This document shows, piece after piece, positions 7,565 to 11,639 of a stretch of DNA of 11,639 bases. The stretch comes from Deltaproteobacteria bacterium (lineage in GTDB: Bacteria > Myxococcota > XYA12-FULL-58-9 > JAUUZB01), in the NCBI GenBank assembly GCA_030590185.1, contig JAUUZB010000036.1:1-11639 (forward strand), given 5' to 3'. Under the pieces are notes generated by a model. The model saw nothing but the letters and a program-made list of their open reading frames with translations, was not told the origin of the DNA and searched no databases. Numbering within the stretch: the first letter of the stretch is position 1; every line of letters begins with the position of its first letter. The translations under genes and the position numbers were made by a program.

Positions 7565-9253
7565 TCAGGAAGCCCGCGACCGCCGCAGGCTCACGCCGCT
7601 GTTGCGCGGGGCGAGGGGAGAGGGGGCGCTAACCGACGGCCGCACTGGAGCGCGACGGCCGCCGGTGCTGCGTCGCCGGGGCGGCAGGTTGCGGCTACGC
7701 ACCGGCTGCGGGTTGCTCACTGACGGCGTGGCCTGGGCCCGAAGCCCGTCCCAACGCGCCTGCTCGGGCGTGCCGTTGAGCAGGTCGGTGAGCCGCTCGG
7801 CGCCAATGGCGTTGATCAACTGTTGGAGCTGCGCCGCGTCGACGGTGCCGTCTGGTGCGCAGCAGGACTCGAGCACCCGCAGGATCATGCGCCGCTCTTC
7901 AGCGTCGGTGTTGCCCGAGAGCATGGCGTTGATCAGATGGGTCTTGCCGGGCTCCACCGGCGTCTCGCGCAGGCGGCGCCAGTGCTCCTGCTCGCGGCTG
8001 GTGCCGTTCGGGTCGGCGTAACGTACCGAGTTGGCGGCGTCGTTGTCTTTGTGCAGCCAATCCGCCAGCTTGCTAAACGGCCAGCTCACCAGACGGGCGA
8101 GCTGCGCGGTGATGCCGCCGACCAGCTGCCCGAGGTGACGCAGTCCGGTGCCGAGCATCTTGAAGGGGAAGGTGAAGACCAGCGAGAGGCCAGCGAGGAT
8201 TTTGGTCCAGATGCTCTCGTTCGGGTCGTTGATCTTAGCCATGGCCCAGTCGACGGCTTTGTTGCCGAGCCACTCCATGCCCGCGCCGGCGTACTGCACG
8301 ATGGCGGCGGGCGCCTGGATGATGCACTGGGTGAGACCGTCCACCAGCCGCGCGCAACCGCCCGCGATCTCGCCTTCGCCAAAATAGCGGAAGGCGTTGG
8401 CCACGTCGTTGGCGCCGTCGAGCACCGCGAGGGAGGAGGCGGCGTTCAAGTCGCCCCAGGCTGAGCCGCCGCTCGGCAGGTCGCTCCCCGGCGGACCGAC
8501 CAGGGTGTAGGTGTTGGTGATGCCGGTGCGCAGGCCGCCCTGTCCGAGGAGCTGGACCTCGCCCCACTGGCGCAGGAACTCTTCCTTGGCCATCACTCGG
8601 GTGCCGCGACCACCGACGTCCATTAGTTGGATGTACTCTTTGCCATCCTCGCCGGTGAACATGCCGCTGACGCTCATGGTGTGGGGGCCGCCGCTGTGGG
8701 TGAGGGTGATCTGAACCCCGAGACCCTGGCGCAGGGCGTTCTGGAGATCCCCCCAGCTGCCGCCGTTGTACATTTGCGCCGCGAGACCGCGCATTCGGTA
8801 GTAGTCAACGAGGCCGTGCAGGGAACCGCCGAGCTGGCCGGGGAGCCGCAGGTGATCGTCGATGGCCGCCTCGCTCGAGAATTGGCCGTAGCGCGCCAGG
8901 AGCACCGCGGCGGTGGTCGATCCGCAGCCGGCGCGCGAGATGTCCGGGTCGCCCGCCGTGTGGTCCCAGGCGTCGTGGATCCGGCCGCTGCTGTCGCGCC
9001 AGTAGTCCTGGTCCATGATCGGGCCAGGGTTGTCGTGGATGATGCCGTCGCGCACGGCGACGCCGTCGAGGGTGCGGGACGGGTTGCCGCCGACGACTAC
9101 CGTGACCGACTGACCGCCGGCGGGGGTCGAGGTGCCGCCCGATGGGGGGGCAGAGACCGGGGTGCCGTTGCGGGGCACGGGGCGACTGGGGCTGACCGGG
9201 TGGCTCGGACGGTTGAGCGGGCGGGCGGACGCAGAATTCACGAGTGAAGACAT
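7565..9253 (-). CDS. Papain-fold (peptidase C39-like) protein with hydrophobic middle and Arg-rich tail, function unknown
   Basis: I do not recognise the whole protein. Residues ~1-60 are Ser/Pro/Gly-rich and probably disordered, with no signal peptide. Residues ~80-250 look like a C39-like papain-fold domain: Gln82 (DQDYW), catalytic Cys110 in RAGCGSTTAAVLLARYG (107-123), His191 in SGGPHTMSVSGMF (187-199) and Asp212 in QLMDVGGRG (209-217). These line up as a complete Gln-Cys-His-Asp set. A helical part follows, with apolar stretches near 308-326 and 350-366 (KILAGLSLVFTFPFKML), possibly membrane-active. Residues 437-505 form a helical module (HLINAMLSGNTDAEERRMILRVL...). To my memory it resembles modules recurring in myxobacterial proteins of unknown role. 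The last ~50 residues are Arg/Pro/Ser-rich. The ATG at 9253 is preferred over 9304 because AGGAG lies five bases before it. It heads a possible operon with slyD and is divergent from a surface lipoprotein gene. Confidence 0.78.
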   Translation of the reverse strand: MSSLVNSASARPLNRPSHPVSPSRPVPRNGTPVSAPPSGGTSTPAGGQSVTVVVGGNPSRTLDGVAVRDGIIHDNPGPIMDQDYWRDSSGRIHDAWDHTAGDPDISRAGCGSTTAAVLLARYGQFSSEAAIDDHLRLPGQLGGSLHGLVDYYRMRGLAAQMYNGGSWGDLQNALRQGLGVQITLTHSGGPHTMSVSGMFTGEDGKEYIQLMDVGGRGTRVMAKEEFLRQWGEVQLLGQGGLRTGITNTYTLVGPPGSDLPSGGSAWGDLNAASSLAVLDGANDVANAFRYFGEGEIAGGCARLVDGLTQCIIQAPAAIVQYAGAGMEWLGNKAVDWAMAKINDPNESIWTKILAGLSLVFTFPFKMLGTGLRHLGQLVGGITAQLARLVSWPFSKLADWLHKDNDAANSVRYADPNGTSREQEHWRRLRETPVEPGKTHLINAMLSGNTDAEERRMILRVLESCCAPDGTVDAAQLQQLINAIGAERLTDLLNGTPEQARWDGLRAQATPSVSNPQPVRSRNLPPRRRSTGGRRAPVRPSVSAPSPLAPRNSGVSLRRSRAS

Positions 9254-9258
9254 CGCTT

Positions 9259-9263
9259 CTCCT
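9259..9263 (-). promoter_or_regulatory. Shine-Dalgarno that fixes the C39-like gene start
   Basis: On the minus strand AGGAG stands five bases before the ATG at 9253. The longer open frame up to 9304 has no comparable site, so the N-terminus is taken as MSSLVNSASA. Confidence 0.65.
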
Positions 9264-9327
9264 AATCCACTCCTCCCGGGCGAGGGGCGGCCAAAGTCGG
9301 TCAATGGGTTCTAGTTTCGTTATCGGC

Positions 9328-9357
9328 GTTGCGCCGGATCGGTTGCGCACTTTTTTT
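9328..9357. repeat. Paired GTTGCGC heptamers and T-tract in the divergent promoter region
   Basis: The 115-base gap between the divergent C39-like and lipoprotein genes contains GTTGCGC twice in direct orientation (9328-9334 and 9342-9348), 14 bases apart, then a run of seven T (9351-9357). The half-sites can also be read as a 5-bp inverted pair, TGCGC (9330-9334) and GCGCA (9345-9349), directly before the T-run. That gives a weak terminator-like or attenuator-like shape on the plus strand just before the lipoprotein ATG. Otherwise it may be an operator with an A/T-rich promoter spacer. No clear -35/-10 pair was found for either gene. Confidence 0.4.
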
Positions 9358-9368
9358 GTGGTAACCTA

Positions 9369-10955
9369 ATGTTCGTGACGTTGTTGGTTTGGCTCTCGGC
9401 CCGGGCGGTTGGCTCGATTTCCCTTCTCCTGTTCCTGGCCTCGGGGTTTGGCGCGTCAGGTTGCGTCCGCGTCGGCTACCAGCCGCCTGAGTCTGCGGGC
9501 TCGGAGTGCCAGAGCGACGCGGACTGCGCCGACGGTCTCGAGTGCTTGCGGGGCTACTGCTACCAAACCTGCATCGACGTGGTCGACTGCTCCATCGCGG
9601 GCCAGGCTTGTTATCGCACGGTCTGCGCCCCGTTCATCATCGAGGACTGCGGCAACGGCCTCGTCGAACCGGGCGAAGCGTGTGATGACGCGGGCGCAGC
9701 GCCCGGTGATGGCTGCGACGGCGCTTGCCAGCTGGAGAACGGCTGGGCCTGTGAGGGTGAGCCATCGGCGTGTCGGGTGAGCGAATTCTGGGTGAACGAG
9801 AAGCCCTTTGGCGACCAACAGGACCCGTCGGTGGCGATCGATCTCGCCGGCACCGTCCTCATCGCCTGGACCGGCCCCGGCCCCGATGGTGTGACCGATG
9901 CGGCATTCATCCAGCGGATCGGAGCGGACGGGGCCTTTGTCGGAACCAACCAGATCGTCAGTCAGGCTCCGGAGAACGCCAAGAGCCACGCCGCGGTGGC
10001 CGCGGCCCGCGGTGGCGCCTTTGTGGTCGCCTGGGTCAGTGATGACCCCCACCCGTACAATGACGAGGTCTATGCGCGCTTCTTCGACGCCGACGCCATC
10101 CCCATCGGCGATGAGCTCAAGGTCAATACCACCCACGTATCGGGCGCCGGTCAGGGTCACCCGCGGATCGCCATCGATCGCGACGACAACGTGCTCATGG
10201 TCTGGCACAGCTGGGCCCAGGACGGCAGCGGCTTCGGCGTCTATGCCCAGCGCCTGTCGATCACCGGGGAGCTCGTGGGTCCGGAGATCATGATCCCGCA
10301 GGTGACCGAAGACTACCAACAGCAACCGGACGTGGCGGCCCACGACAGGGGCTTCGTCGTGGTCTGGCAGACCGCCGTCGCCGGTTCCATCCACGACGAT
10401 GTCTATTTCCGTCAGCTCGCCACCGACGGCACCATCCTCTCCGACGAGATTCTGGTCTCCCAGGTAACCAGCGGCCACCAGTGGAACCCGTCGGTCGCGG
10501 CCACGCCATCGGGGGGCTTCACCGTCGGTCACCACGGGGAAGGTGTGGACGGTGCGTGGTGGTCGGTGAACGCCAGGCAGTTCGCGGCGGATGGCAGCCC
10601 GGCGGGTGACCAATTCTTGGTGCCGGTCTCCACCGAGTCATCACGGGTCCTCGTGCGTCTCGCCGCCGCCGACGATGGCGTGATCGCGGCGGTTTGGTCC
10701 AGCGACGCACAGGACGGTGATGGCGAGGGGGTGTTTGAGCGCAGCATCGCAGCGGATGGCAGCCTCAGCCCCAACGAGGTGCAGATCAACGACACCAGCA
10801 CCGGCGATCAAACCGCCCCCGCGGTCGCCATCCATCCCCTGAGCTACCAGCTGGTCGTGGTGTGGGCGAGCGAAGGACAGGACGGTGACGGTTGGGGGAT
10901 CTACGGCCAGCGTTTCTCGTCGGCAATGACCCGGCTGGGGCTTCAGGTCTGGTGA
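9369..10955 (+). CDS. Surface lipoprotein: Cys-rich modules plus seven-repeat beta-propeller-like domain
   Basis: The role is unknown, but the architecture is clear. A signal peptide with core SISLLLFLASGFGASGC ends in a lipobox, with Cys32 the lipid anchor. Residues 47-86 form a Cys-rich module (CQSDADCADGLECLRGYC...). A DUF4215/Myxococcus disulfide-repeat module then runs from CGNGLVEPGEACDDAGAAPGDGC to GWACEG...C (94-135). From ~150 to the end there are seven repeats of 53-57 residues. Their markers are DPSVAID (152), HAAVAAA (207), HPRIAID (264), QPDVAAH (319), NPSVAAT (373), LVRLAAA (428) and APAVAIH (483). Each is followed by a strand such as FVVAWVS or LVVVWAS and most by a YxQR-like strand. 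Seven repeats fit a seven-bladed propeller. An outer-membrane or surface location is likely, as for other lipoproteins of this type. No Shine-Dalgarno precedes the ATG; an in-frame GTG two codons later is an alternative. Confidence 0.85.
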   Translation: MFVTLLVWLSARAVGSISLLLFLASGFGASGCVRVGYQPPESAGSECQSDADCADGLECLRGYCYQTCIDVVDCSIAGQACYRTVCAPFIIEDCGNGLVEPGEACDDAGAAPGDGCDGACQLENGWACEGEPSACRVSEFWVNEKPFGDQQDPSVAIDLAGTVLIAWTGPGPDGVTDAAFIQRIGADGAFVGTNQIVSQAPENAKSHAAVAAARGGAFVVAWVSDDPHPYNDEVYARFFDADAIPIGDELKVNTTHVSGAGQGHPRIAIDRDDNVLMVWHSWAQDGSGFGVYAQRLSITGELVGPEIMIPQVTEDYQQQPDVAAHDRGFVVVWQTAVAGSIHDDVYFRQLATDGTILSDEILVSQVTSGHQWNPSVAATPSGGFTVGHHGEGVDGAWWSVNARQFAADGSPAGDQFLVPVSTESSRVLVRLAAADDGVIAAVWSSDAQDGDGEGVFERSIAADGSLSPNEVQINDTSTGDQTAPAVAIHPLSYQLVVVWASEGQDGDGWGIYGQRFSSAMTRLGLQVW

Positions 10956-10982
10956 GTCAGAAAGGGGGGTGGGGTGATCGCC

Positions 10983-11360
10983 CTAGGGATCGCTCGCCGG
11001 TATCTCCCCCGCGGCCAGGGACACGAGATCGACGGCTTCGCTCGGTGTGAACGCCGTGTGCGCGTTGTCCACCCGGGTCAGGGAGCCGAGACGGGTGCCG
11101 AGGCTCCTCATGCACCGGGTGTGGATACCGAAGAACGGACCGTCGGCGCTCTGGAAGTAGAAGCTCTGACCAAAGGGCTGCGGCGAGCTGGTGACTAACG
11201 CCCGCTCGAGACCGAAACGACTCATGTAGCGGCCGGCGTTGCGCAGGTTGGTGGTGCTGTGATCGGCCTGCGGCTCGACGATGATTTTGTCCGCTGGCAC
11301 GCCGAGCTCGTCGATCAGGTAGCGGCGCATCTCGAAGCCTTCGTTGTGCCGCGTGTGCAA
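10983..11360 (-). CDS. DUF218 (SanA/YdcF-like) family protein, N-terminus lost at a sequence junction
   Basis: About 125 residues of the C-terminal part of a DUF218-type protein are left. The visible part reads HTRHNEGFEMRRYLIDELGVPADKIIVEP, then ADHSTTNLRNAGRYMSRFGLERALVTSS. This is the usual family order: a basic/acidic helix, the phrase LGVP...I..E, a (S/T)T.N..N helix, and a strand ending VTS. The rest, QSFYFQSADGPFFGIHTRCMRSLGTRLGSL..., is a C-terminal extension. Family members are often envelope-associated, but no activity can be assigned here. Upstream of about 11350-11372 the frame runs into AT-rich DNA that encodes an unrelated protein on the other strand. The N-terminal half, where the family's first strands and any membrane anchor would be, is missing, and no plausible start codon exists. 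It converges on the lipoprotein gene with 27 bases between. Confidence 0.7.
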   Translation of the reverse strand: MHTRHNEGFEMRRYLIDELGVPADKIIVEPQADHSTTNLRNAGRYMSRFGLERALVTSSPQPFGQSFYFQSADGPFFGIHTRCMRSLGTRLGSLTRVDNAHTAFTPSEAVDLVSLAAGEIPASDP

Positions 11361-11372
11361 GGCGGCTACCGA
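11350..11372. other. Probable chimeric junction between a GC-rich genome and a Bacteroidota-like sequence
   Basis: To the left the DNA is about two-thirds GC and encodes a DUF218 C-terminus on the minus strand. To the right it is about 40% GC by hand count and encodes the middle of a nitronate monooxygenase on the plus strand. Both genes are broken at the same place, in mid-domain, and without repeats or mobile-element ends. The exact join cannot be fixed because the short stretch GCAAGGCGGCT could be read by either gene. A join made during assembly or library preparation explains this better than a biological insertion. Confidence 0.75.
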
Positions 11373-11639
11373 CAAACCTTTTGGAGTGAACGTACCTTTG
11401 CTTTACCCCGAAACTGAACGCGTAATGGATATTATTGCAAAACACGAAGTACCCATTGTTTTTACATCGGCGGGAAGTCCTAAAAAATGGACCGGTTGGT
11501 TAAAGAATAAAGGAATTACGGTGGTACATGTGGTAAGTAGTTCTTTTTTTGCCGGCAAATGTGAGGCTGCTGGAGTTGATGCTATTGTAGCCGAAGGTTT
11601 CGAGGCCGGAGGTCATAACGGACGCGAGGAAACAACCAC
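11359..11639 (+). CDS. Nitronate monooxygenase (2-nitropropane dioxygenase family), internal fragment
   Basis: About 93 residues of an FMN-dependent nitronate monooxygenase/FabK-like TIM barrel are open to the window end. The reading is KAATDKPFGVNVPLLYPE, then VMDIIAKHEVPIVFTSAGSP, KKWTGWLKNKGITVVHVVSS, CEAAGVDAIVAEGFEAGGHN and GREETT. The phrases DKPFGVN(V/I)P, VHVVSS and AEGFEAGGHNGREETT are hallmarks of the family; the last one lies at the FMN phosphate and active-site His region. Family members oxidise nitronates, and FabK is an enoyl-ACP reductase; the fragment does not separate the two, but this form is closest to nitronate monooxygenase. Both ends are missing: the N-terminal third is lost at the junction and the C-terminus lies beyond the window. 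AT-rich codon use (TTT, AAA, GTA, ATT) is unlike every other gene here and typical of Bacteroidota. Confidence 0.85.

Noticed and set aside
8627..9247. 206-codon plus-strand open frame opposite the C39-like gene
   Set aside because: Shadow frame rich in Ala/Val/Arg. The minus-strand product has a coherent papain-type domain and a good ribosome binding site.
9456..10613. 385-codon open frame on the minus strand opposite the lipoprotein
   Set aside because: The plus strand has a signal peptide, Cys modules and seven repeats. The antisense product is repetitive Val/Asp/Gly/Arg without domains.
11361..11405. TTG at 11375 as a real start for the DUF218 gene
   Set aside because: It falls at or beyond the junction in foreign AT-rich DNA. 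The remaining protein would lack the family's N-terminal half.
10957..11445. 162-codon minus-strand frame starting in the AT-rich tail
   Set aside because: It crosses the probable chimeric junction and is out of frame with the DUF218 homology. The product is Arg-rich noise.

Overview
The window reads as GC-rich DNA from a myxobacterium-like or other deltaproteobacterium-like genome. The GC content is roughly two thirds, codon use is strongly third-position G/C, and long antisense open frames are common. Lineage hints are an EF-G of the spirochaete/planctomycete/deltaproteobacterial (spdEFG1, mitochondrial EF-G1-like) type, a lipoprotein with a Myxococcus-type Cys-rich DUF4215 module, and an uncharacterised papain-like protein with a low-complexity N-terminus. 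The last ~270 bases differ: they are AT-rich (about 40% GC by hand count) and encode part of a Bacteroidota-looking nitronate monooxygenase. This most likely marks an assembly chimera.

Left part (1-4547): a J-domain protein (minus strand, cut by the window edge) is divergent from grpE (plus). The space between them holds an inverted repeat and a possible heat-shock-type promoter. An AT-rich promoter-like segment follows, then fusA (EF-G), whose Shine-Dalgarno lies inside a perfect 14-bp palindrome. Nine bases after fusA begins an unusual two-domain protein: an N-terminal RecA/KaiC-like P-loop ATPase fused to a C-terminal SLOG-like (Rossmann, nucleotide-sensing) domain. This fusion, apparently co-transcribed with a translocation GTPase, is the best candidate for undescribed biology here.

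Middle part (4555-9253, all minus strand): transcription would run from a C39-like papain-fold protein to SlyD (FKBP-type prolyl isomerase), then pyruvate kinase, then an orphan PhnD-like periplasmic-binding lipoprotein. Gaps are 61, 64 and 74 bases, so the genes could form one operon, although the last may also have its own promoter. The pyruvate kinase carries the Lys-117-type signature of K+-independent enzymes.

Right part (9369-11639): a divergent surface lipoprotein combines Cys-rich modules with seven ~55-residue repeats, which fits a seven-bladed beta-propeller. A C-terminal part of a DUF218 (SanA/YdcF-like) protein converges on it. This DUF218 gene loses its N-terminal part at about 11350-11372, exactly where the Bacteroidota-like sequence begins.

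Functionally the left and middle share a protein-synthesis and folding theme (J-domain protein, GrpE, EF-G, SlyD) next to central carbon metabolism and two exported lipoproteins. No tRNA, rRNA, CRISPR array, insertion sequence or convincing rho-independent terminator was seen.
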